64,000 nt of DNA from Aegilops tauschii subsp. strangulata (taxonomy: Eukaryota > Streptophyta > Magnoliopsida > Poales > Poaceae): NCBI RefSeq assembly GCF_002575655.3, contig NC_053036.3:642156736-642220735 (forward strand), written 5' to 3'. The notes under the pieces were generated by a model. That model saw only the letters and a program-made list of their open reading frames with translations. It did no database searches and was not told where the DNA came from. A program made the position numbers and the translations under genes. This document shows, in pieces, positions 1 through 11,734 of the stretch (positions within the stretch are counted from its first letter, which is position 1; every line of letters begins with the position of its first letter).

Positions 1-2059
1 GCGCCTATTTAATTAGTGTTAGGTTTAGTTAGTGTTAATTAACTTAGCTAATTAGATGAGCCACTGACATACGGGCCCGCCCTGCTAATTACCCTAGAAT
101 TAGGACTAACAAAAATTAGTTAGTCTAATGACACTGACACGCGGGACCCACTGGTCAGGTTTGACCCGGACCATCCCCTGTTGACCTGCTGACGTCAGCA
201 TGACCTGATGCTGACGAGTAATACATTTTCTGGATTTAATTTAATTCAGGAAATTCTAGAAAATGTTTAAAACTTTAAAAATTCATAGAAAATCAACCGT
301 AGCTCAGAATGAAATAATTTATATATGAAAAATTATCAGAAAAATTCAAGGAATCTATTTATGGCATTTTCATGCATGTTAGAGCAACTTATATCCTCTG
401 TTTAAGACAATTCAATTAAATGGCATTTAAGAAAGCACATATGGGGTTTGAATTTGAACCTAGGGTTCAAACCAACTTCACTTAATATGGTTGCTAGTTG
501 CATTAGTTCAATCAATAGAATATTGCCATGTCATGAGCATGCATCATATTGTTGCATTGCATTGATTGTGTTTCCTTCTTTATTGCCGGAAGTTGTCCCC
601 TCCCGATAGACGTGGTTTTGACGATGAGTTCGATGACACCGATGAAGAGCTATACTATCTTTAGAAGTGCCAAGCAAGCAAAACCCCCTTGTTCATTCTG
701 AGACAATCCCACTCTCTCGCTCCTGCTCTCTTATACTGCATCAGGACAACAACGATTCAACTGTTACATGTTGCGGTAGTTGAACCCCTTTCCTCTGCAT
801 GACCTGTCATTGCCACAGTAAATAGATGAAACCCACTAGCATGAGTAGGAGTTGTTTGAGCCCTGATGTGTCTACTCATCCATGCTTGTTTTTCATGCCT
901 GCTATTGCTTAGAGTTGAGTCAGGTATGATTCATCGGGGATGAATTGGAATAGTGATGAACATGCCCTACTGTGTGTGAGCTAAGTATGTGAACACGATT
1001 TGGTAAAGGTAGTGGTGAGAGGCCATGTAGGAGTACATGGTGGGTTGTCTCATTGAAACCATTCTTAGGAACTGAGTTCTGTGATTGTGATCCATGAAAC
1101 AGTTACTACCACGCATTGGGCCCAAACCAATGGACCCTCTCAGCTTCTTGATCACCCTTGTCCTCTGTCCAGGAGTTGCAACTAGTTTATGGTGTTTATA
1201 GGATATGTGTTGGCGGCCGTGCGTAGCGCTGACCCTAGGGGTGGGCTATGATGCGGTAGATACACCGCGGCCGGGCATGCCGGGCGCCCGTTTGGTGTCT
1301 CGGAACCCTGTACACATCGTCCGGGGTCGTATGTGGAAACCTCGGTCGGACTCCCTGCGGATGGAACCTGGATAGGCGATAAACCTGGACTAGAGACTTG
1401 AGTGTTTAGGTAGGCCGTGGCCGACACCCTCGTTGGGCTTCCGCTTGAAGGTTGTCGAGTACATGTCGTGTAAACGGCGGTAAGTGGTGAGAGCGTGTGT
1501 GAAGAAGTACACCCCTGCAGGGTTAACATCATCTATTCGAATAGCCGTGTCCGCGGTAATGGACTTCTGGGTTGCCTATAACAGTTCATAGACAAGTGAA
1601 AGTGGATACTCTAAAACTCGCAAGATAAGTGTGAGTGCTATGGATGGCCTTCTCGTAGGGAGACAGGAGCGGATCCATAGTGGTGTATTGAATGGTGAAT
1701 ATGTGGACTCGTGTGCGCCACCTCAAAAGAGTTGCTTGTAGTCGTAGTTCAGGTTAGCCACTGAGTCAAAGCTGGCTTGCTGCAGTCAAACTCCACCACC
1801 CCCCTTGTTGATACCGATGCATATGTAGCTAGTTCTGGTGTAAGTCTTGCTGAGTACCTTTGTACTCACGTTTGCTTAATTTATGTTTTGCAGAGAGACT
1901 TCAGTCTCGCTAGTAGTTCTGCGTGGACTTCGACGTTTAGCTTGATACCTCAGCTATGATCTTGTGCCCTCGGCAGGATCTGGTAGATAGTCAGGCTTCT
2001 TAGCCTTTTTCATTTGTAGATGTCTGTACTCAGACATGTTAAGCATCCGCTTGTGCCTT
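1..2059. mobile_element. LTR-like sequence, left of CACTA-1
   Basis: No gene was found here. The stretch is AT-rich at first, then GC-richer, and has the texture of a long Triticeae LTR. It reads on into 12222-12932 once CACTA-1 and one copy of its CTT target duplication are removed. The right part ends in CTGACA at 12932, a plausible LTR terminus. The left terminus is not visible, so the LTR would be at least about 2.7 kb. Family and orientation are not determined. Confidence 0.4.
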
Positions 2060-2375
2060 CACTACTGGAATCAGCTAATTTGCCATCTGCCAGCTCTTTG
2101 CCGTCTGCTAGCTGACGGCAAAGCAGCTCTTTGCCATCAGCTACCAAAAAGCAAACGGCAAAGAACTAGCAGACGGCAAAGAAGCTCTTTGCCGTCCGCC
2201 AGTTCTTTGTCGTCTGCTGGCAGACGGCAAAGAATCTTTGCCGTCAGCTTGCAGACGGCAAAGAGAGAGGTGGCCCCCACCCCCCGCCCGTTTGGAAAAA
2301 ACTTAACGGCCCACCTCTTTGCCGTCCGCCAGCGGACGGCAAAGAAAGGCGGACGGCAAAGAGCTGGTTTATCTA
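2060..2375. repeat. Left subterminal repeats of CACTA-1
   Basis: Many copies of CTTTGCCGTC and its complement GACGGCAAAG lie in both orientations, separated by short GC-rich spacers. In En/Spm-type elements such motifs are the binding sites of the TnpA-like protein. That role is inferred from the family. Confidence 0.85.
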
Positions 2376-2640
2376 AAGGCCCGTACCCCCCGCCCCTCTC
2401 TGTCCTCTCCTCGCCCCCCCCCCCCCCGCCCCTCTCTGTTCTCTATACCCCACCGCCGCCGCCGCCGCCCGCCGCTACCTCTCGCCCCCGCCGCCCCGGC
2501 GCCCCGGCCTCCCGCCGCCCCGGCGCCCCGCCACCCCGCGCCCCACCGCCCCAGGCCCGGCCCCCCGCCGCCCCAGGCCGTGCCCCGGCCATCTCCTCCA
2601 CCGCCCCGCCCCCCTCCTCCACCGGCCCTGCCCTAGGTGA
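2376..2640. other. C-rich low-complexity stretch in CACTA-1
   Basis: Runs of C and CCG triplets give long proline-rich open frames, but codon content is pure composition and no domain is visible. I treat it as leader or non-coding sequence of the element. Confidence 0.5.
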
Positions 2641-2680
2641 GCCCTCCTCCTTTTTCCTGTTTTTTTCTGTTTTTTTCCTT

Positions 2681-2842
2681 TTTAGTTTTAGTTTAGATTT
2701 AGTTTTAGTTTTAGGTTTAGTTTTAGTTTAGTTTTAGGTTTAGATTTAGTTTTCTCCTTTTTTCTGTTTTATTAGTTTTAGGTTTATGTTTAGTTTAGAT
2801 TTAGTTTTAGTTTTAGGTTTAGTTTTAGGTTTAGTTTAGTTT
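2681..2842 (+). repeat. Degenerate TTTAG / TTTTAG repeat
   Basis: Variants of TTTAG, TTTTAG and TTTAGG alternate for about 160 bp. It looks telomere-like at a glance, but the plant heptamer TTTAGGG is absent, so it is a simple repeat inside the transposon. Confidence 0.75.
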
Positions 2843-3090
2843 GAGGAAGGAAGAAGAAGAGAAAAAGAGGAGAGGAGGAGAAGAAGAAGAGGAAAAAGGA
2901 AAGGAAGAAGAAGAGGAGGAGGAGAAGAAAAAAGAAGAAGAGGAAGAAGAAGAAGAAAAAAGAGGAGAGGAGGAGAAGAAGAAGAGGAAAAAGGAAAGGA
3001 GGAAGAAGAAGAAGAAGAAGAAGGAAAAAAGGAAAAAAGGAAGAATAGGAAGAATAGGAAGAAGAAGAAAAGGAAAAAAGAGGAAAAAAA
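2843..3090 (+). repeat. Polypurine GAA/GGA tract
   Basis: About 250 bp of almost pure purines (GAAGAAGAG, GGAAAAAG). It gives Lys/Glu open frames on one strand and Ser/Phe frames on the other, which are composition artefacts. Confidence 0.85.
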
Positions 3091-3772
3091 CCCCGACCCG
3101 ACACGGCACACCGACCCGACACGGCACCCCGACCCGACACGGCACCCCGACCCCGACCCGGCACCCCGACACGACACCCCGACCCCTAGACCCCGACCTC
3201 GACACCCCGACCCCAACCCCGACACCCCGACCCCGACCCCGACACCCCGACCCCGAGCCTGACCCGACACCCCGACCCCGACACCGACACGGCACCCCGA
3301 CCCCGACCCGGCACCCCAACCCGACACCCCGACCCCGAGACCCTGACCCCGACACGACACCCCGACACCGACACCCTGACACCATACCCACCCTTACCCC
3401 GACACCGACACGGCACCCCGACCCCGACCCGGCACCCCGACCAGACACCCCGACCCCGAGACCCCGACCCCGAGCCTGACCCGACACCCCGACCCCGAGA
3501 CCCCGACCTGGCACCCAACCCGACACCCCGACCCCGAGACCCCGACCACGGGCCTGACCCCGACACTGACACGGCACCCCGACCCCGACCCGACACCCCG
3601 ACCCCGAGACCCCGACCCCGACCCTGACCCCGACACCCCGACCCCGAGCTTGACCCGACACCCCGACCCCGACACCGACACGGCACCCCGACCCGACACC
3701 CCGACCCCGAGACCCCGACCCCGACCCCGACACGGCACCCCGACACCGACAGGACACCCCGACCCCCGACAC
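3091..3772 (+). repeat. CCCCGA/CCCGACA tandem array
   Basis: About 680 bp are built from ACCCCGACCCCG-type units with CACGGCACCC variants. The minus strand is therefore a run of TCGGGG, with closely spaced G4 blocks. It sits between the polypurine tract and the start of the TNP2 gene. Confidence 0.85.
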
Positions 3773-4197
3773 CTCCCGAAAAGGTGTTCTTTGGCCTTCC
3801 AGAGGCCGACGGGGTCATATATTTGTGAATTATTAGTTAGGTCATATATTTTTCGATTTTGTTATGAAAAACATCATATATAATTGTGTTGATCGTGTAG
3901 TTTTAAATGTGCAGTTGTTTCATCGCTGCGAGGTTTGGTGTTCGACGACCTCGCCGTGCGTTTGACGAGCTCTGCCCCTTCGTTCGTGGGTGAGCACAAA
4001 TGACAAGTCCTCCTCCCCCATTAATTATTTGATCTATTCAGATGAAACTTGATAGCTAGCTATATATGTGTCTTGAATCATCAGTATGCGTAACCAATAT
4101 GTGTCTCCCGTTCGAAAGCGGCATAGTTATAAATATGCATGCATTTGCATATTTATAACCTTGATTCTTTCGAATTGTCCAACGCTATCCATGGACA

Positions 4198-4425
4198 GCC
4201 CGAGTATGTGTAGATTGGGTTCGTTTTCCCATATGCTTTGCTCCGGATCCGACGCACAAATTTCGTCAGTGCCTCCCCTGTTGTTCTCCGGGTACACATC
4301 CTCTCTGTTTATTGCAGAGACGTGTATCGGGAGAACAGCGGGGAGGTGCTGCCGAAATTTTGCATCGGATCCGGAGCATAGCATGGGAAAATGAACCCAA
4401 TCTACACATACACGGGTGGGATTAG
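4198..4425. repeat. Inverted repeat ahead of the TNP2 gene
   Basis: Two arms of roughly 100 bp are near-complementary. The left arm begins near GTGTAGATTGGGTTCG and includes CTCCGGATCCGACGC. The right arm contains GCATCGGATCCGGAGC and ends near CCAATCTACACATAC. The loop of a few tens of bases is around 4297-4322. A transcript across it would fold into a long hairpin, a possible siRNA source. Confidence 0.75.
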
Positions 4426-4556
4426 GACCTATCATTACCTATTAGAGTGTAGGTTGCATGGACGTAATAAAATTGACAAAGTAGATCAACTGATGAATAT
4501 ATACATGGTGAATTACATATATAATTGTTGTGTGTCCAGTAGCTCTGAAAGTCAAG

Positions 4557-7500
4557 ATGAGTGACCGTGCTTGGATGTATACCGGTCACACTGGTCAGAA
4601 CAAATGGAGCGCTGAATGGTTCACAAAAACTAAGGGGTTTGTGCAAGCCGCATTTGCAAATGGCCAAAAGAAAACCTGGTGCCCCTGTTTCCGGTGCGGC
4701 AATTGGGAAAAGAAGACAGAGGCTGAAATGGGCAAACACTTGCAGAAGAGTGGTTTTACGCCCGATTATACGGTGTGGACATTTCATGGTGAGTCTGCCC
4801 AACGTGACCGAGCTGAGGTGGATCGTCGTCGCACCGACGAGCATGGTACCGGGATGGAAAACATGGTGCAAGGCTATGATGATGCTCGGGATTCGGACGA
4901 GGAGATGGAGGAATCTGCAAAGGCCTTCAATGAAATGTTGGAGTCTTCGAAACGTCCGCTCCACGAGCACACTGAGATTTGTCAGTTGGATGCCATCTCA
5001 CAAGTAATGGCTCTGAAGGCTCAGTTCAACTTGGGCAGAGAATGCTATGACGCAATTATGACAGTATTTGGACGCTTTCTACCCAAAGGCCATGTAATGC
5101 CTGCAAACCTGTACCAGTCGGACAAAATCCTCCGTGCACTGAAGATGCCCTATGAGAAGATACATGCCTGTGAGAAAGGATGTGCCTTATTTAGGCTTGA
5201 CTATGCGGACTTGAACTATTGTCCCATTTGCAAGTCTTCCAGGTATATTGTGGTAGACAACGGTATGGGTGAGAAGACACAGACCAAAATCCCCGTTAGT
5301 GTTCTTCGGTATATGCCAATCGTACCAAGACTTCAACGTCTTTTCATGGTCGAAGAGACGGCCAGACAGATGACATGGCACAAAACAGGCAAAAGAACCG
5401 AACTAGATGCAGATGGGAATCTGATGATGGTACACACATCGGATGGTGTTGCGTGGAAAAAGTTTGATGAATTACATGCTGACAAAGCGGCAGATCCGAG
5501 GCATCCTCGAGTCGGCATCAGCACGGATGGGTTCAGTGTGTTTGGTATGACGGCAGCCCAATACAGTTGTTGGCCCGTATTTGTCTTTCCACTCAATCTC
5601 CCCCCCCCCCCCCCCGGACAGATTATGCAAAGAAAGAACATTTTCCTGACGTTGATAATTCCAGGACCCAACTATCCGGGCAAAAATATCAATGTGTACA
5701 TGCAGCCGCTTAAGGACGAATTGCAAGAAGCCTGGGATAATGGGTTCAGGACATACGACGCCTTTAGCAAACGGAACTTCATAATGCGTGTCTGGTACAT
5801 GTACTCGACGCATGACTTGCCGGCGTATGCGCTATTCGTTGGTTGGTGTGTGCATGGAAGGTTCCCGTGCCCCACATGCAAGGGAGCTCTTGAGTTTCGT
5901 TGGCTTCAGGCCGGTCGCAAGTTTTCTTGCTTCGACATGCATAGACAGTTCCTGGATCCTTGCCATAAGTTCAGGAAAGACAAGAAGAACTTCATCAGGG
6001 GTAGAGTTATCAAAAACTCTGCACCACCTGCATTGACAGGCCAACAGACCCTGGATCAGTTAAACGCTCTCGAGCCAGATCCACAACGTCCAGGGTACTT
6101 CAAGGGGTATAATACTAAGCACGCGTGGACTCACAAAACATGCTTATGGGATCTGCCTTACTTCAAAGACCTCCTTTGCCCACACAACATCGACGTGATG
6201 CACACTGAGAAGAATATCGCCGAGGCACTTTTTGGTACATTGTTCGGCATAGATGGGAAGTCAAAGGATAATACTAAGGCTAGAGTCGATCTGGAGGCGC
6301 TATGTGATAGGCCGTTACAAAACATGAAAGAACCGAAAGGAAAGCAGAACTGGACGAAGCCAAAGGCATGGTTCAATCTTGGAAGGCCAGCTATGAGGGA
6401 AATTCTCTTGTGGGTGCAATAGCAGTTGATGTTCCCCGATGGGTATGCAGCGAATCTAAAGAGGGGAGCAAATCTTGATAAACTGAAGATATTTGGTCTC
6501 AAGAGTCATGATTGGCACATATGGATTGAGCGGGTAATGCCGGTGATGTTGCGTGGCTTCATCCCTGAGGATGAATGGCTAGTACTGGCAGAACTCAGCT
6601 ATTTCTTCCGTGTTCTTTGTGCGAAAGAACTATCGCCTTGCGTGCTAGAAGAACTGGAAGAGTTGGCGCCAGAGTTGATCTGCAAGTTAGAGAAGATCTT
6701 TCCACCGGGCTTCTTTAATCCAATGCAGCATTTGATTTTGCATCTCCCGACCGAGGCAAGATTGGGGGGCCTGTGCAAAATCGTTGGTGCTACCCAACTG
6801 AGAGGATGCAGAAGACGCTTCGAGAAAAATGTAAAAATAAACGTAGAATTGAAGCATCGATGGCTGAGGCATTCATTACAGAGGAGGCGGCAAACTTCGT
6901 AACAGCGCACTACGAAGACAAAAATTGTCATTTGCATAATCTGAAGCCTCGGTACAATGCTGACGAGCCTAAAAAGGGTGGATCCAACCTCAGCCTATTC
7001 AAAGGGAATCTCGCACCAGCTAGTGTTTCACATCCAGTATCTTTGGATAACGAAGAATGGCGGACCATTTCGTTGTATATCTTCAACAACCTGATAGAAG
7101 TGCGGCCGTACATCGAGTAAGTTCTCAGTACATTGTTTCGCAACTTCTATTTCCTTTGAACTACTCTTATTCCTGGATATGTCATACAGTCGATACGTCA
7201 CCATATTCTCGTATGGAGCGGAGATCCAAAAGGATTCCGTCGAAGAGTATGAGCTTCTCGCAAAGCAAGGAGGTGGCTATCCCGGTTTCATCTCTTGGTT
7301 CAAACAAACGGTAATTTCTATTAGACAATTTCATTTCATTCGCTAATTTGTGCATAATGCAACAATCCTTTCATATTAAACCTGTAGGCTAATTCAGAGT
7401 CTATGGACGCCGAATTGAGACAAGTCGCTAATGGTTTTGACTATAAGGTCCGTTCATTTGACAAGTACGACATCAACGGGTATCGCTTTCGTACCTATGG

Positions 7501-7860
7501 CAAAGAGCTATCTATGGCCGACTGAAAGTCAACAAATTGTTGTGTATCTGCTATCGGCGAAGGAGGTACCGAGTATTATGGGAGAGTTGAAGCAATTTAT
7601 GAACTTCTGTTCTATGGTGAAAACCCACCGAATGTCGTAGTCTTCAAATGTTATTGGTTTCAGCCGAAGGAGACTAGAAGGACTCATGAACATGTAGGGC
7701 TAGTTGAAATCAACCAAAGCATGATGACCTGTCAATGCTTGACCGATTACGTCAAGGTGGCCTTGCACATGTTGATGCCAATGAACCCTATGAGCCCGTC
7801 ATTGATTATAGTGATGATGATGATTATGCATTTATTGATGATACTGATCGATATTATTAG
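4557..7860 (+). pseudogene. TNP2-type CACTA transposase, broken
   Basis: In an intact copy this is the transposase that cuts and rejoins the element ends in the nucleus. The ATG at 4557 opens a transposase-associated N-terminal domain (about residues 3-80, with the Cys motif WCPCFRCG), then the Transposase_21 core with GISTDGFSVFG, then a DUF4218-like domain (6426-6900). Two further exons follow (about 7189-7315 and 7388-7860) with a DUF4216-like region around YDINGYRFRTYG. Introns use GTAAGT at 7118 and GTAATT near 7315. Breaks seen: TAG at 6420-6422, a one-base loss near 6769-6775 after a G run, TGA at 7523-7525 where CGA is expected, and a shift near 7750. A 16-base C run at 5600-5615 lies inside the core. 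The natural end is TAG 7858-7860. Confidence 0.88.
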
Positions 7861-7996
7861 TAGTGTCAGGTATTACATTTTTTTATGTTGTACTTGATGA
7901 TGATACACTTAAGTGATACACATATTATTATTCATGTCGGTCTTTTTTTATGTTGTACTAATTTCGTTTACTGTTTGTCATGGCATGTGTTGAAAG

Positions 7997-10442
7997 ATGG
8001 TGGGCGCTGGTCGGGAGCGTGGTCTGAGGTCTTCCATTCCAGACGCACCTCTCCGCCGAGCGTTGCTGGACAGTATGGCCACACCGCCGGGCCCTTCTTC
8101 GTCGACCGCGGTGCCCAGCAGGGGACGAGGTAGGAAGAGAGGAGGTGGGGCACGTGGTCGTGGGAGAGGAGGTAGGGTGACTGCTACGGTGCCTTCCTCG
8201 CCGCCACCCCCAGCCGTTTCACCCGAGCACGTGACTGCTAGGGTGGACTCGTCCGAGGAGGAGGCTACACGGACTCCGGTCCACGAGCCTCCGGTCCACG
8301 GGTCTTGGGCCCACGAGCCTCGGGTCGACTGGCCTTCGGCCCACGAGAGTTCAGCCCACGTGACCCCGGAGGAGCACACGTCCGGATGGGGTACCTGGCT
8401 GGATCAGCCCGAGGAGCCGAGTGGCCATGCTGATGATGGCGGGGAGCCGACTGATCTTGAGGAGGAGGGGGGCACCGTCTACCAGCGTGGTGCTACACGG
8501 CTCCCGTCCGTGCCGGTGACCCGCGAGCAGAGGTGGTTGATTTTCCCTGATGGGGAGAGGTACGTAAGTGCATTTAATATCTTTGTACCTTGTGCATTCA
8601 TGTTTTTTCAAATAACTAATGCGTTGGCCTTGTCATGCTGCAGGGGTTGAGACCACCATCATAGTGTCCGCCGGCCCAACTCCGTCCTTGGAGTTCTTTG
8701 CCGGCAAAACTTCCCGGGGTTTGTCACGTTTCCTGGTGAGGGTCGGCTTCCAGAGCTTGGATTGAGCTGGGAGCACTACGTGGCTGCCCCGGCCCCGCCA
8801 AATGAGATTATCGACGGTGTCGTGTGCGACACGAGGGCAGACATGGTGATCAGAAAGTTCTAGGTAATTTCTCCTTTACACATTTAAAAATCTTCAACTA
8901 GCTAGTTATTAATTGTACTAATCAATATTGTCTCATTTGATTGCAGACATTCTACAGGTGTGAGGAGGGATACGAGGAGGACGCGGCACATGTTATCGAG
9001 AACGTCTGCAAGCGCCTACTCCAGAACTTACGGCACGAGGCTCGGGTGCAGGCTGTTCGAGACTACTACGCCTTGCGTGGTATCAAGAAGACCAAGCCGG
9101 CGTGCCGCGATAAGTTCCTGAGTAAGGAGCAGTACATGAAGGTAATTCTTAAGGCCTTCTCTACTTAAGTTCCTTCATTTAGTAATTCTTAGCCGTAGCT
9201 CTCAAGTTTCTATTTGCTAACTTAGGCGCCTCCGAGATGGTGTGCGGATCGGATGGATTGTTGGGAGGTGTTGGTCGATGAGTGGTGCTCACAACGATGG
9301 CTAGCCCTCCACAAGGAGGCCAAGGAAAAACATGCCCAAATGGAAGGTGTGCCACACCATCAAGGCAGCTCCAACTTATATCAGTTCGGGCGCAACTGGG
9401 TATGTGGTTTGCTTCATGATTCATGCAATTCATTCATCATGCTAGCTTGAGCCCTTTAATTACTAATTTTCATTGTTTCTCTCTTTCAGGCACGCTACAA
9501 TAAGGCGGATAAGGTGCCAGAGGTGTACGACCTGTATGCCATGGCCCACACTGCCTCTTTCAAGAAAGTCAAGGCTTTCTCTCAGTCTGACCTCGATGAT
9601 GCAAACAACTTCACCAACATCTCCTCCCACAACAAGCTCGTGAGATATAGAGATGAGGGGAAGGCGAGGAAAGGGGAGGACTTTAACCCGAGCCAGGGTC
9701 CCATTGATCCAGAGCTGTTGATGATATCTGGTGGCGGGAGGTCCCATGGCTCCATAGCCATTGGAGATGGACTTATCCGTTGTCCTAGCACTCTCCCGGA
9801 GATCAAGGCGCGCCAGTCGAGCTTCGCTCCTGAGATAAGGCCTCGTGAACGGCCAGTGTAACTCGCCATCAAGGTTAGTGATACGTACTCAGTTATCTTT
9901 CTCCATTACATTGTGTGCGCTTCCATCAATGATTACAAATGGTCATGTGAGTGGTGTTGCAGGCTGATATACAGAGTGAGAGAGATAGAACGGAGAAACT
10001 TCTGGCGGAGGCGGCGGAGAGGCAGCGGGAGTTGGAGGAGAGGACGACAAAGATGATGGAGGAGGAGAGGGCACAGAATGACATGCAGGCAAGGGCCATG
10101 TACGAGCTCCTTGTGGTAAGTTTCTTCTGCAGATTAGCCAAAACATTCATGTAGTGTTTGTCTCATTACTAACTAGTATGACTGAGTCGTCGAAACCAAA
10201 TGTGCAGTCTGTGTGTGAGAAGACAGGTCAGACCGCTCCGCCGATGCCAGTGATTGCTCCTGGGACCACGGTGAGTTTTATTTGAATGGACATTACTTGC
10301 TAGTCTTAACATTTGAGTGTCATCATGCTAACAAGACATTGGAAATGATCTTTGGTGCAGCGTAACTCCAGACAAGCATCGCACGATCCTTCTCCAGCTA
10401 CCGACACGAGCCACCCCGCTCCTACACCTCCTGGATCTTGGT
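7997..10442 (+). pseudogene. Second CACTA gene (Transposase_24-like), broken
   Basis: This is the companion protein found downstream of TNP2 in Caspar-type elements. The first exon from ATG 7997 encodes an Arg/Gly- then Pro/Ser-rich N-terminus. Later exons carry VLGVLCRQNFPGFVTF, a Cys/Arg segment at 8947-9139, a Trp-rich piece at 9227-9400, and VYDLYAMAHTASF at 9523-9561, typical of the plant En/Spm Transposase_24 family. A Glu/Arg-rich coiled-coil exon lies at 9963-10113, and a short Ser/Pro tail ends before 10442. Exons are bounded by GT/AG sites. Exon 2 starts out of frame, and TAG at 8861-8863 stands where a Trp codon is expected. The exact intron set is my reading; the role in binding subterminal repeats is inferred. 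Confidence 0.72.
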
Positions 10443-10582
10443 AAGTTTATCTAGTGTTTTGCTTAACACATGCATAAAGACCTAGACTTAGCTTTATTTC
10501 CTCCAATGCTTACCATAATGACCTAGACTTAGCTTCTTCTCCTCCAAAATGACTTAATAAGCTTACTGACCTCCAAAACCAT

Positions 10583-11300
10583 CCATTTTACCTAAGTTAG
10601 CTCTAAAACGATCTGTACTTAGCTTACTTATGTCAAAAATTGCATAATTAGCTTAGTTAGCTCATAGACGATCCATTTTACCTAAGTTAGCTCTAAAATG
10701 ACCCATTTTACCTAGGTTAGCTTATAAATGATCCAGTTCATCCAAGTTAGCTCAAAAATGACCCATTTTACCTAGATTAGCTCCTAAATGATCCATTTTA
10801 CCTACGTTAGCTTTAAAATGACCCATTTCACCTAGGTTAACTCCAAAATGACCCATCTTACCTAGGTTATCTCATAAACGATCCATTTCAACTAATTTAG
10901 CTCATAAACTATCCATTTCACCTAGGTTACCTAAAAAACGATCCATTTCACCTAAATTAGCTCTTAAATGATCCATTTCACCTAAGTTAGCTCAAAAAGA
11001 TCCATTTCAACTAAATTAGCTCATAAATGATCCATTTCACCTAAGTTAGCTCAAAAACGATCCATTTCAACTAAGTTAGCTCATAAATGATCCATTTCAC
11101 CTAAGTTAGCTAAAAAATGATCCATTTCACCTTAGTTACCTAAAAACGATCCATTTGACCTTAGTTAGCTCATAAACGACCCATTTCAACTAAGTTAGCT
11201 CATAAATGATCCATTTCACCTTAGCTAGCTCATAAACGACCCATTTCAACTTAGTTAGCTCATATATGATCCATTTCACGTAAGTTAGCTCATAAATGAC
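10583..11300 (+). repeat. 30-bp minisatellite array
   Basis: About two dozen units resemble CCTAAGTTAGCTCATAAATG followed by ATCCATTTCA. Units differ by a few bases (CATAAACG, AAAAATG, ACCCATTT). The array lies in the last intron or 3' region of the second CACTA gene. Confidence 0.9.
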
Positions 11301-11302
11301 AT

Positions 11303-11400
11303 ACTCTTCTTGTTCTAGTCTTCTTCTTGTTCTACTCTTCTTGTTCTAGTCTTCTTCTTGTTCTACTCTTCTTCTTGTTCTACTCTTCTTGTTCTAACTT
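11303..11400 (+). repeat. TTCTTGTTCTA pyrimidine minisatellite
   Basis: Short units of CTTCTTGTTCTA repeat for about 100 bp just before a possible splice acceptor (TTTTGCAG, ending at 11420). Confidence 0.75.
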
Positions 11401-11734
11401 TCTTATTTTTCATTTTGCAGATTTCATTCACTTGACGAAAGCTTGCATAGATGGAGTGCTCCTTATCCCTTTCTCTGTTTCTTTTGTATCGTTGAACTAT
11501 GCATGTATCGTTGGATGAAACTATTGTAATATATATGGTTGGATGCCTCTATGTTGAACTTGTTATGTATGATGGAACTATGCATGTAATATATATGGTT
11601 GGATGATGAAGTTATGTGTTGGATATCTTATATGTTTGCTCTGTAATGGCCTTTTGAAATATATCTATATATGTCATCTATATTTGTGATGAAAATTGTT
11701 GGATTTAATAAAAAACAGATAAAATAGCCAATAT

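Noticed and set aside
2036..2731. Proline-rich open frames at the left end of CACTA-1
   Set aside because: They come from C-rich low-complexity sequence, overlap in several phases and have no domain or splice support.
2681..2842. Possible interstitial telomere repeat
   Set aside because: The plant repeat TTTAGGG is not present; units are TTTAG and TTTTAG.
2790..3818. Long overlapping frames rich in Gly/Val/Ser, Lys/Glu or Pro/Asp on both strands
   Set aside because: They translate the polypurine tract and the CCCCGA array; open length is a by-product of the repeat period.
4086..4435. Two similar 102-codon frames on opposite strands
   Set aside because: They mirror each other because they lie on the two arms of an inverted repeat.
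10583..11300. CRISPR-like look of the 30-bp repeat array
   Set aside because: Units are contiguous without unique spacers and the DNA is plant nuclear.
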